The position numbers were made by a program, and so were the translations under genes. The notes beneath the pieces were generated by a model that was given only the letters and a program-made list of their open reading frames with translations, was not told the DNA's origin and did not search any database. From Achromobacter aegrifaciens (GTDB taxonomy: Bacteria > Pseudomonadota > Gammaproteobacteria > Burkholderiales > Burkholderiaceae_B), in contig NZ_CADIJY010000002.1 in the NCBI RefSeq assembly GCF_902859735.1, positions 124,001 to 188,000 on the forward strand: a stretch of DNA of 64,000 nucleotides, read 5' to 3'. The stretch's first letter is position 1. Each line of letters opens with the position of its first letter. Positions 52,704-60,093 of the stretch are shown one piece after another.

Positions 52704-53249
52704 CTAGCGGATGAGGCTCAGGAACTCGGCCCGGGTCGACGGATTGTCGTGGAATTCGCCCAGCATGACCGAGGTGACCATGGACGAGTTCTGCTTTTCC
52801 ACGCCGCGCATCATCATGCACATGTGCTGGGCCTCGATCACCACGGCCACGCCGGCCGCGCCGGTCACGGACTGCACGGCCTCGGCCACCTGGCGGCTGA
52901 GGTTTTCCTGGATCTGCAGGCGGCGCGCGTACATTTCGACGATGCGGGCGACCTTGGACAGACCCAGCACCTTGCCGTTGGGCAGGTAGGCCACGTGCGC
53001 CTTGCCGATGAAGGGCAGCATGTGGTGTTCACAGAGCGAGTACAGCTCGATGTTCTTGACCAGCACGATCTCGCGCGTGTCGGAGGTGAACAGCGCGCCA
53101 TTGACGATTTCGTCCAGGTTCTGGCCGTAGCCGCGGCACAGGTGGCGCATGGCCTTGGCGGCGCGGGCGGGCGTATCGGCCAGCCCTTCGCGGGACGGAT
53201 CTTCCCCTAGTTCTTGAAGAATGGCGGTGTAGTTCTTTTCCAATGACAT
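52704..53249 (-). CDS. folE: GTP cyclohydrolase I
   Basis: First enzyme of tetrahydrofolate (and pterin) synthesis, GTP to 7,8-dihydroneopterin triphosphate; 181 aa, the usual short form. Zinc ligands are in [20 protein letters not shown] and [39 protein letters not shown] is the FolE signature. AGGAG lies 7 bases before the ATG. It is a single-gene unit with its own very strong terminator and has no evident tie to the tau genes. Confidence 0.97.
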   Translation of the reverse strand: MSLEKNYTAILQELGEDPSREGLADTPARAAKAMRHLCRGYGQNLDEIVNGALFTSDTREIVLVKNIELYSLCEHHMLPFIGKAHVAYLPNGKVLGLSKVARIVEMYARRLQIQENLSRQVAEAVQSVTGAAGVAVVIEAQHMCMMMRGVEKQNSSMVTSVMLGEFHDNPSTRAEFLSLIR

Positions 53250-53360
53250 CGGGGACTCCTGGGGGCGGCGCTGGTTGCGGCGCTTTACTGTGTAGCGTAG
53301 TGCTGCAAGTCTACCGCAGCGCGGGAAAACGATCAGGCCGGGCTCAGGTCCAGGCCCGGG

Positions 53361-54017
53361 TCAGACCCCGCGGTTCTCGACGGCGTACTTGATCAGCTCG
53401 GCCTGGCCGTCTATGCCCAGCTTGCGCTTGATGTTCAGGCGATGGGTCTCCACCGTGCGCACCGACAATCCCAGCGCCTGCGCGATCTGCTTGTTGGCCT
53501 CGCCGCTGGCGATGTGGCGCAGCACGTCGCGTTCGCGCTGCGTCAGCATGGTGGCCGGCGCCGTGGCCTGCGACAGGCGCACCGCGACCGCAGCGCTGAA
53601 ATAGCTGCGGCCTGCCATGACCGCGTCGATGGCGGTGACGATCTCATGCGCCGGTTCGTCCTTCAGCAGATAGCCGCGCGCGCCGGCCTTGACCGCCTGC
53701 ACCATGTATTCGGGGTTGTCGTGCATGGACAGCACCAGCACCGCGATCTGCGGGTAGCGCTCGTGCAGCAGGGCGGTCAGTTCCAGCCCGCCCACGCCGG
53801 GCATGTTCAGGTCCATCAGCGCCAAGTGCGGCAAGGTGCCTCCTTGCGGGTCCTGGGCCAGGCAGGCGGCCAGGAAGGCCTGGGCGGCGGCGGCGTTGCC
53901 GGCTTCGCCCACCACCCGCAGTTGCGGCACGGTTTCCAGGCGCAGCCGCAGCCCGTCCCGCACCAGCGGGTGGTCGTCGATCAGCAGCAGCCGGATGGCG
54001 TCGGGCTTGTGGTTCAT
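53361..54017 (-). CDS. NarL/FixJ-type response regulator
   Basis: Two-component response regulator, 218 aa. The receiver domain (residues 5-130) has the acidic pair in LLLIDDHPLVRDGL, the phospho-accepting aspartate in LALMDLNMPGVGG and the lysine in GYLLKDEP. The LuxR-type DNA-binding domain has LTQRERDVLRHIASGEANKQ then IAQALGLSVRTVETHRLNIK. Its start overlaps the kinase stop by 4 bases. The pair is divergent from cstA, so cstA-ybdD is the probable target. Confidence 0.94.
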   Translation of the reverse strand: MNHKPDAIRLLLIDDHPLVRDGLRLRLETVPQLRVVGEAGNAAAAQAFLAACLAQDPQGGTLPHLALMDLNMPGVGGLELTALLHERYPQIAVLVLSMHDNPEYMVQAVKAGARGYLLKDEPAHEIVTAIDAVMAGRSYFSAAVAVRLSQATAPATMLTQRERDVLRHIASGEANKQIAQALGLSVRTVETHRLNIKRKLGIDGQAELIKYAVENRGV

Positions 54018-55432
54018 GCGTCGGAACTCGCGGGGAGAGGGGCGGCGGGCAGCGGCAGCCAGGCCTGCAGCACCGTGCCGTGGGAAGTGGAGCGGAAAGT
54101 CAGCGTGCCGGACAGCGCGTTCATGCGTTCGCGCATATTGCGCAGGCCGATGCCGCGGCGCGGATCCTGCTGCACCTCGGCATAGTCGAAGCCGCGGCCG
54201 TCGTCGGCGATGGTCAGGCGCAGGTCGCGCGGCGAATAAGCCAGCGTCATGTCGGCGCGGGTGGCGCCGGCATGGCGGATGACGTTGGTCAGGGCTTCCT
54301 GGGTGACCCGGAACAGGGCGGTGGCATAGGCCTCGGGCAGCTTCACCGGCTGCCCGGCGGTGTGCAGGCGCACGGCCAGAGGCGGGGCGCCATCCTGGCT
54401 GGGAATGGCGAATTCCCGGCCCAGATGTTCGAGTGCGGCCGGCAGGCCCAGGTCGTCCAGCAGCGTCGGCCGCAGGTTGTGCGAAATGCGGCGGACTTCG
54501 CCCACGGCGGTATTCAATCGGTCCAGCGCGCCGCCCAAGGGGGTGTCGATATGAGCGAGGACGCGTGGCTCGTCCGGCAGCGTCTGCCGCAGCCGTTCCC
54601 GCGCCGCTTCCAGCGACAGCTTGATCGACACCAGCACCTGGCTGATGCCGTCATGCAGCTCGCGCGAGAGCCGTGCGCGCTCGTCTTCCTGCGAACGCAC
54701 CAGCTGGCGCGCCATCAGCCGCAGCTTGGCGTCGGACTGGCGGTGGTCGCTGATATTCAAGGCCAGGCCGCAGGCCGCCACGCCCAGGATGGACACGGCG
54801 GCAATCCCGGCCACCCAGGCGAACATGCTGCGGATATTGGCCTGGGCGGCGGCGTCGATGCGCTCCAGCGCCTGCTGCACGTCGTCCAGGTAGATGCCGG
54901 TGCCCAGCATCCAGCCCCAGCGCTCCAGCACCACCACGTAGCCCAGCTTTTCCTCGGTCTGGTGGGTGGACGGCTTTTCCCAAAGGTAGTGCACCGCTTC
55001 GCCGTCCTGGCCGCCGCGCCGGGCGGCGGTCAGCAGATTCTGGATGACGGGCTGGCCCTTGGTGTCGCGCAGTTCCCAAAGGTCCTGCCCAACCAGCTCC
55101 GGCTGGCGCGGGTGCATCAGGTTCCTGCCCTTCAGGTCGTAGACGAAAAAGTAGCCATCGTGGCCGAATTCCATTTGCGCCAGCAGGTCCAGCGCGCGCT
55201 GGCGGGTGGCGTCATCGTCGGCCGCCGCCTGCAGGGGGGCGATGGCGCTGTAGGCCAGGTTGACGTAGTGGCGCAGCTCGCCTTCCTTGCTGGCCAGCCA
55301 GGCGTTTTCCACGACCTGCTTTTCGCGCTGCGCCAGCTGCAGGCCCTGCACGTAGACGGCCACCGTGATGGCGGCGACGGCCACCAGCAAGGGCACCGCG
55401 GCGAGCAGCAGGATTTTCAGGCGCAGCTTCAT
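54014..55432 (-). CDS. Sensor histidine kinase with Cache domain (NarX/UhpB-type core)
   Basis: Membrane sensor kinase, 472 aa. Helix 1 (LKILLLAAVPLLVAVAAITV) is followed by an extracytoplasmic single Cache domain (about residues 35-200) with FGHDGYFFVYDLKGRNLMHP and the GWMLGTGIYLDDVQ motif; this fold often binds small carboxylates such as pyruvate. Helix 2 comes around residues 205-230. The dimerisation domain has the phospho-histidine in ARLSRELHDGISQVLVSIK (HisKA_3) and the ATPase domain has QEALTNVIRHAGAT and IADDGRGFD. Paired with the overlapping NarL-type regulator. Confidence 0.93.
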   Translation of the reverse strand: MKLRLKILLLAAVPLLVAVAAITVAVYVQGLQLAQREKQVVENAWLASKEGELRHYVNLAYSAIAPLQAAADDDATRQRALDLLAQMEFGHDGYFFVYDLKGRNLMHPRQPELVGQDLWELRDTKGQPVIQNLLTAARRGGQDGEAVHYLWEKPSTHQTEEKLGYVVVLERWGWMLGTGIYLDDVQQALERIDAAAQANIRSMFAWVAGIAAVSILGVAACGLALNISDHRQSDAKLRLMARQLVRSQEDERARLSRELHDGISQVLVSIKLSLEAARERLRQTLPDEPRVLAHIDTPLGGALDRLNTAVGEVRRISHNLRPTLLDDLGLPAALEHLGREFAIPSQDGAPPLAVRLHTAGQPVKLPEAYATALFRVTQEALTNVIRHAGATRADMTLAYSPRDLRLTIADDGRGFDYAEVQQDPRRGIGLRNMRERMNALSGTLTFRSTSHGTVLQAWLPLPAAPLPASSDA

Positions 55433-55745
55433 GAAGGATTTGTATCAGCGCGAACGCGAATATTGCGGCGCAGCATTTTGCTTGCCGCAGTCAGGATCGG
55501 GAAATTTCAGCCGTGATTTTACGGTTTTCGCCAAATCATGCTGCGGCGCATTGCGTAGTAACACGTAGCGGAATTGCGTAGTTTCGCGCTTGTTGCTGCG
55601 TAGTCAAAACGAAATACTAGCGTCCGCGTCGACACGGCGCTGCGTGGACGCGCGCGTCCGCCACCCCACAACAATGAGTCTGCCTTCCGCGGGACGATAA
55701 AAGCGTTTCACGCCAAAAGCATGGCGGGAGGCTAGAGGAGCACTT
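55433..55745. promoter_or_regulatory. Divergent control region between the two-component system and cstA
   Basis: A 313-base gap without genes. It has an AT-rich stretch (55501-55540), three phased direct repeats (55552-55604) and an AGGAG ribosome site at 55736-55740 for cstA. Promoters for both directions must lie here, but no hexamer pair is convincing enough to place. Confidence 0.7.
55552..55604 (+). promoter_or_regulatory. Three phased direct repeats, candidate response-regulator sites
   Basis: TGCGTAGT occurs at 55552-55559, 55575-55582 and 55597-55604, spaced 23 and 22 bases, or about two helical turns. A partial copy (CGTAG) lies at 55564-55568. Even phasing on one DNA face is typical of activator sites; the adjacent NarL-type regulator is the obvious candidate. 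Confidence 0.6.
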
Positions 55746-57827
55746 ATGCAAACCAGCAGTAAGGGACTGGGTCAGCACCTGGTCTGGCTGGCGGTTGCGG
55801 TACTGGGCGCGTTCGCGCTGGGCACCGTGGCGCTGGCCAGAGGGGAGACCATCAATGCGCTATGGGTGGTGATCGCCGCCGTATGCGTGTATTTGATCGC
55901 ATACCGTTATTACAGCCGCTTCATCGCCAAGAACGTGTTCCAGCTGGATCCGACGCGCATGACGCCGGCCTGGAAGCACAACGACGGCCTGGACTACGTG
56001 CCCACCAACAAGCACGTGCTGTTCGGCCACCACTTCGCCGCCATCGCTGGCGCTGGCCCCCTGGTGGGCCCGGTGCTGGCCGCGCAGATGGGCTATCTGC
56101 CGGGCATGCTGTGGATCCTGGCCGGCGTGGTGTTCGCCGGCGCCGTGCAGGACTTTACGATCCTCTTCATCTCGACCCGCCGCGACGGCCGTTCGCTGGG
56201 TGACCTGGTCAAGTCCGAGCTGGGCAAGATCCCGGGCGTGATCGCGCTGTTCGGCGCCTTCATGATCATGGTCATCATCCTGGCCGTGCTGGCGCTGATC
56301 GTGGTCAAGGCGCTGACGCATTCGCCCTGGGGCACCTTCACGGTGGCCGCGACCATTCCCATTGCGCTGTTCATGGGCGTGTACCTGCGCTACATCCGCC
56401 CGGGCAAGATCGGCGAAGTGTCCATCATCGGCTTCGTCGGCCTGATGGCCGCCATCACCTTCGGTCAGGACGTGGCCGCGCACCCGGTGATCGGCCCCAT
56501 GTTCGACTTCGACGGCAAGGGCCTGACCTGGATCCTGATCATCTACGGCTTCATCGCTTCGGTGCTGCCGGTGTGGCTGCTGCTGGCCCCGCGCGACTAC
56601 CTGTCGACCTTCCTGAAGATCGGCACCATCGTCGGCCTGGCCATCGGCATCGTCGTGGTCGCGCCCGAGCTGAAGATGCCCGCGCTGACCCAGTTCGTCG
56701 ACGGCACCGGTCCGGTGTGGTCGGGCAACCTGTTCCCGTTCCTCTTCATCACCATCGCCTGCGGCGCGGTGTCGGGCTTCCACGCCCTGATCTCCTCGGG
56801 CACCACGCCCAAGCTGATCGAGAACGAAACCCAGGCCCGCTACATCGGTTACGGCGGCATGCTGATGGAATCCTTCGTGGCCATCATGGCGCTGGTGGCG
56901 GCTTGCGTGATCGAGCCGGGCATCTACTACGCCATGAACAGCCCGGCGGCCGTGATCGGCACCACGCCCGACCAGGTGGCCCAGGTGGTCTCCAGCTGGG
57001 GCTTCGTGGTGACGCCCGCGGACCTGATCCAGACCGCCAAGGACGTGGGCGAAAGCACCATCATCTCGCGCGCCGGCGGCGCTCCGACGCTGGCCGTGGG
57101 CATGGCGCACATCCTGCACCAGGCCATCGGCGGCCCGGGCATGATGGCCTTCTGGTACCACTTCGCCATCCTGTTCGAAGCGCTCTTCATCCTGACCGCT
57201 GTCGACGCCGGCACCCGTGCGGGCCGTTTCATGCTGCAAGACCTGCTGGGCACCTTCGCCCCGTCGCTCAAGCGCACTGACTCGCTGCCTGCCAACCTGA
57301 TTGCCACCGGCCTGTGCGTGGCGGCCTGGGGCTACTTCCTGTATCAGGGCGTGGTCGATCCGCTGGGCGGCATCAACACGCTGTGGCCGCTGTTCGGCAT
57401 CGCCAACCAGATGCTGGCCGCGATTGCGCTGACGCTGGGCACCGTGGTGCTGTTCAAGATGAAGCGTGACCGCTACGCCTGGGTCACGGTGCTGCCGACC
57501 CTGTGGCTGCTGGCATGCACGCTGACCGCCGGCTGGCAGAAGCTGTTCCACGCCGACCCGCGCGTGAGCTTCCTGGCCCATGCCGACAAGTACAACGCGG
57601 CCATCGCCGAAGGCAAGGTCCTGGCTCCGGCCAAGTCCCTGGGCGAAATGTCGCGCGTGGTCTTCAACGACTACATCAACGCCGGCCTGTGCGCGATCTT
57701 CATCTTCGTGGTGGTGAGCATCGTGGTGTTCGGCCTGCGCTCGGTGCAGCGCGCGCGCAACGAGAACAAGCCCACCGCCCGCGAAATGCCGTACGAAACG
57801 CTGCCGGCCGCCGCCGGCGCGGACTGA
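55746..57827 (+). CDS. cstA: Carbon starvation protein CstA (pyruvate/peptide transporter family)
   Basis: Polytopic inner-membrane transporter, 693 aa (E. coli CstA has 701). Many hydrophobic helices; family blocks include ALWVVIAAVCVYLIAYRYYS, KHVLFGHHFAAIAGAGPLVG, the ISSGTTPKLIENETQARYIG loop and the C-terminal DPLGGINTLWPLFGIANQML. CstA/BtsT proteins take up pyruvate, and CstA was first linked to peptide use in starvation. AGGAG lies 5 bases before the ATG. It is divergent from a Cache-kinase/NarL pair and is followed by the ybdD-type gene, the usual partner. Confidence 0.95.
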   Translation: MQTSSKGLGQHLVWLAVAVLGAFALGTVALARGETINALWVVIAAVCVYLIAYRYYSRFIAKNVFQLDPTRMTPAWKHNDGLDYVPTNKHVLFGHHFAAIAGAGPLVGPVLAAQMGYLPGMLWILAGVVFAGAVQDFTILFISTRRDGRSLGDLVKSELGKIPGVIALFGAFMIMVIILAVLALIVVKALTHSPWGTFTVAATIPIALFMGVYLRYIRPGKIGEVSIIGFVGLMAAITFGQDVAAHPVIGPMFDFDGKGLTWILIIYGFIASVLPVWLLLAPRDYLSTFLKIGTIVGLAIGIVVVAPELKMPALTQFVDGTGPVWSGNLFPFLFITIACGAVSGFHALISSGTTPKLIENETQARYIGYGGMLMESFVAIMALVAACVIEPGIYYAMNSPAAVIGTTPDQVAQVVSSWGFVVTPADLIQTAKDVGESTIISRAGGAPTLAVGMAHILHQAIGGPGMMAFWYHFAILFEALFILTAVDAGTRAGRFMLQDLLGTFAPSLKRTDSLPANLIATGLCVAAWGYFLYQGVVDPLGGINTLWPLFGIANQMLAAIALTLGTVVLFKMKRDRYAWVTVLPTLWLLACTLTAGWQKLFHADPRVSFLAHADKYNAAIAEGKVLAPAKSLGEMSRVVFNDYINAGLCAIFIFVVVSIVVFGLRSVQRARNENKPTAREMPYETLPAAAGAD

Positions 57828-57847
57828 GCGCAACAGGGAGACGACGC

Positions 57848-58060
57848 ATGCTGTTCACCAACATGAGTTCCGCGGCCGGCGCCGCCGGCCGCTACCTGGG
57901 GCAGACGCTCCGGCTGATGGTCGGCGTGCCGGACTACGAAACGTATGTGGCGCACATGCGGCGCACGCACCCTGACCAGGAGCCGATGACTTACGAAGCA
58001 TTCTTCCGCGAGCGCCAGGACGCGCGTTATGGCGGGAAGAAGCGGATCGGTTGCTGCTGA
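57848..58060 (+). CDS. YbdD/YjiX-family small protein (DUF466)
   Basis: A 70-residue protein with the DUF466 pattern: YLGQTLRLMVGVPDYETYVA, the H-x5-P block (HMRRTHPDQEPMTYEAFF) and the Cys-rich end RYGGKKRIGCC. In enterics this family (YbdD, YjiX) always accompanies CstA or BtsT and is needed for full pyruvate uptake. Here it starts 20 bases after the cstA stop and is followed by a terminator, so the two form a bicistronic unit. Confidence 0.92.
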   Translation: MLFTNMSSAAGAAGRYLGQTLRLMVGVPDYETYVAHMRRTHPDQEPMTYEAFFRERQDARYGGKKRIGCC

Positions 58061-58064
58061 CAGG

Positions 58065-58090
58065 AAAGGCCTCGCTTGCGAGGCCTTTTT
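58065..58090 (+). terminator. Rho-independent terminator after ybdD
   Basis: AAAGGCCTCGC and GCGAGGCCTTT (58065-58075 and 58078-58088) form a stem of about 10 bp with a small loop, running into seven Ts (58086-58092). It ends the cstA-ybdD unit; the A-run at its foot may also serve the convergent MFS gene. Confidence 0.88.
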
Positions 58091-58115
58091 TTCGTTGGGC
58101 GCAGGCGGCGACGGG

Positions 58116-59291
58116 TTATACCGACTTTCTGCGTACCCTTTCGGCGTAGACCACCAAAGGCGCCGCCCCGATCGCGCACAGCGACATCACCAGAAATCCC
58201 CCCGGCGCATAGCTGCGGTACAACGCGCCGCCCAGCTGGATGCTGGCGAACATGAAGACCCCTCCCGACAGCAGCGCGTAGAGCGCGATGGCCGACGTCT
58301 TGATGGCGGCGGGCACGTGGCGCGTGATGTACCACATGATCGCTGCGTTATTGCCCGCCAGCGTGAAGCACTGCAGCAGTTGCAGGCCCGCGATCAGCGC
58401 CGGATCGGTGGTGGCGGACAGACCGGCCCAGCGGATCGCGGTCATGACGGCGGACGCCAGGATCAGCCATTGCGCGCCCGTGCGGGCCAGGATGCGGGGC
58501 GCCAGGAAAAAGAACAGGACCTCGCTGGCAACGCCTACCACCCACAGCATGGAAATCAACGCGGTCGACAGGCCGCTGGCGGTCCAGTACAGCGTGGAAT
58601 AGGAATAGAGGAAGCCGTTGCTGGCCTGGACCAGCGAGGCCGCAGCGATGCACATCAGCAGCGGGCGGTCGCCCAGGACTTCGAGCATGGGCAGGCGGAC
58701 CGCCGGCGCGGGCGCTTCGCCCGCAGCGGGGCGCGCCGCCCGAGGCAGCAGCCGCACGCAGGCCAGGCAGGCGATGATGAGGACGATGGACAGCCACATT
58801 ACCCAGTCGGCGTCGAACGTCTTGATCAGGTAGCCGCCCGCCAGGGTGACCACGGCAAAACCCAGCGAGCCGCAGGCGCGCATGACGGTGTAGGAACTCC
58901 CCTGGCCCCGGCCGCTGGCGATGGCCATGCGGTCCATCAGCGGCAGCACCGCCGGGAACACGGCATTGAGCAACAGCGTGATGGCCAACAGCCAGCCGGG
59001 CGCGCTGCTGAACGGATAGCAGACGAACAGCGCCAGCGACGCCGCCAGCGCCGCCGCAATCAGCGCATGGGCGCGGCCGGTCTGGTCGGCGACGTGGGCG
59101 ACCACGGGCGTGGACAGGATCTTGGGCAGGAAGGACGTGGCGACGATCAGGCCGATGACGGCGGGATCCAGTCCGCGGCTGGCGAACCACAAGGGCAGAA
59201 AAGGGATGCTGACTCCCTGCAGGCCGTAATACAGGAAGTAAAACCCGTGCAGGGCGATGGCGCCTTGCCTGGGGTCGGGGTTGCCGCGCAT
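58116..59291 (-). CDS. MFS transporter, phenylpropionate/nucleoside permease type
   Basis: Twelve-helix transporter, 391 aa from the ATG at 59291. The pattern FYFLYYGLQGVSIPFLPLWF followed by ASRGLDPAVIGLIVATSFLP matches the MFS_1-like group that includes HcaT (3-phenylpropionate) and nucleoside:proton symporters. LPLMDRMAIASGRGQGSSY and RACGSLGFAVVTLAGGYLI are typical of this group. No catabolic genes are adjacent to tell the substrate. Convergent with ybdD and divergent from dps. Confidence 0.87.
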   Translation of the reverse strand: MRGNPDPRQGAIALHGFYFLYYGLQGVSIPFLPLWFASRGLDPAVIGLIVATSFLPKILSTPVVAHVADQTGRAHALIAAALAASLALFVCYPFSSAPGWLLAITLLLNAVFPAVLPLMDRMAIASGRGQGSSYTVMRACGSLGFAVVTLAGGYLIKTFDADWVMWLSIVLIIACLACVRLLPRAARPAAGEAPAPAVRLPMLEVLGDRPLLMCIAAASLVQASNGFLYSYSTLYWTASGLSTALISMLWVVGVASEVLFFFLAPRILARTGAQWLILASAVMTAIRWAGLSATTDPALIAGLQLLQCFTLAGNNAAIMWYITRHVPAAIKTSAIALYALLSGGVFMFASIQLGGALYRSYAPGGFLVMSLCAIGAAPLVVYAERVRRKSV

Positions 59292-59483
59292 AGCGATGGA
59301 GGGATCCGGCTGAATTGACGCGCCGTAGCATACTCCTAGCCGGACCGGATTTGAGAAGGGAGGGCGCCTTGATCCCGGACATTGGCAAAAGAACGCGTGC
59401 GGATTTACGCTAGCGAAGTCGCGGCGCAAGCAAGCCTCGCGCCGCGCGTGTGTTTTCACCATCATTCCTAGGAGTTGCGACCC

Positions 59484-60035
59484 ATGGCCAAGAAACTGGA
59501 TGAGAAGACCACCAAAGCCCTGAAAGAGCGGCGCAAGCGCCCGCTGGCGACGCCGACCGACCTGGCGTCGGCGGCCACCAGGGATATTTCCGCCGCGCTG
59601 AACCAGATACTCGCCGACGTGTTCGCGCTGTATCTCAAGACAAAGAACTTTCATTGGCACGTCAGCGGCCCCCATTTCCGCGACTACCACCTGCTGCTGG
59701 ACGAGCAGGGCGACCAGCTGTTCGCCATGACGGATCCCATCGCCGAACGCATCCGCAAGATCGGCGGCACGACGCTGCGTTCCATCGGCCACATCGCGCG
59801 TTCGCAGCGCATCTCGGATAACGACGCGGACTACGTGCAGCCGCTGGATATGCTGGCCGAGCTGCGCGAGGACAACAAGGTCCTGGCCGCGGCGCTGCGC
59901 GAAGCGCACAACATCACCGACGAGCACCGCGACATCGCCAGCTCCAGCCTGATCGAGAACTGGATCGACGAGACCGAACGGCGCACCTGGTTCCTTTTCG
60001 AAGCCAGCCGGGAAGGGGATTCGACCGGCCATTGA
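59484..60035 (+). CDS. dps: Dps-family DNA-protection ferritin
   Basis: Mini-ferritin, 183 aa, forming a dodecamer that oxidises and stores iron and protects DNA from peroxide. The di-iron site at the dimer interface is visible: LKTKNFHWHVSGPHFRDYH and LLLDEQGDQLFAMTDPIAER. The Lys/Arg-rich N-terminal tail (MAKKLDEKTTKALKERRKRP) suits DNA binding. ATG 59484 has AGGAG upstream; a TTG at 59475 overlaps that site. It faces away from the MFS gene and is convergent with the TonB receptor gene. Confidence 0.95.
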   Translation: MAKKLDEKTTKALKERRKRPLATPTDLASAATRDISAALNQILADVFALYLKTKNFHWHVSGPHFRDYHLLLDEQGDQLFAMTDPIAERIRKIGGTTLRSIGHIARSQRISDNDADYVQPLDMLAELREDNKVLAAALREAHNITDEHRDIASSSLIENWIDETERRTWFLFEASREGDSTGH

Positions 60036-60093
60036 GGCCGCAGGCGAGCCCCGCGCGCCCTGTCCACCGGGCCGCGCGGCTGGCTTGCCCGCC

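Noticed and set aside
59292-60032. Fusion of the MFS transporter with an upstream open frame
   Set aside because: The frame runs antisense through dps; the MFS protein starts at 59291 with its first helix.
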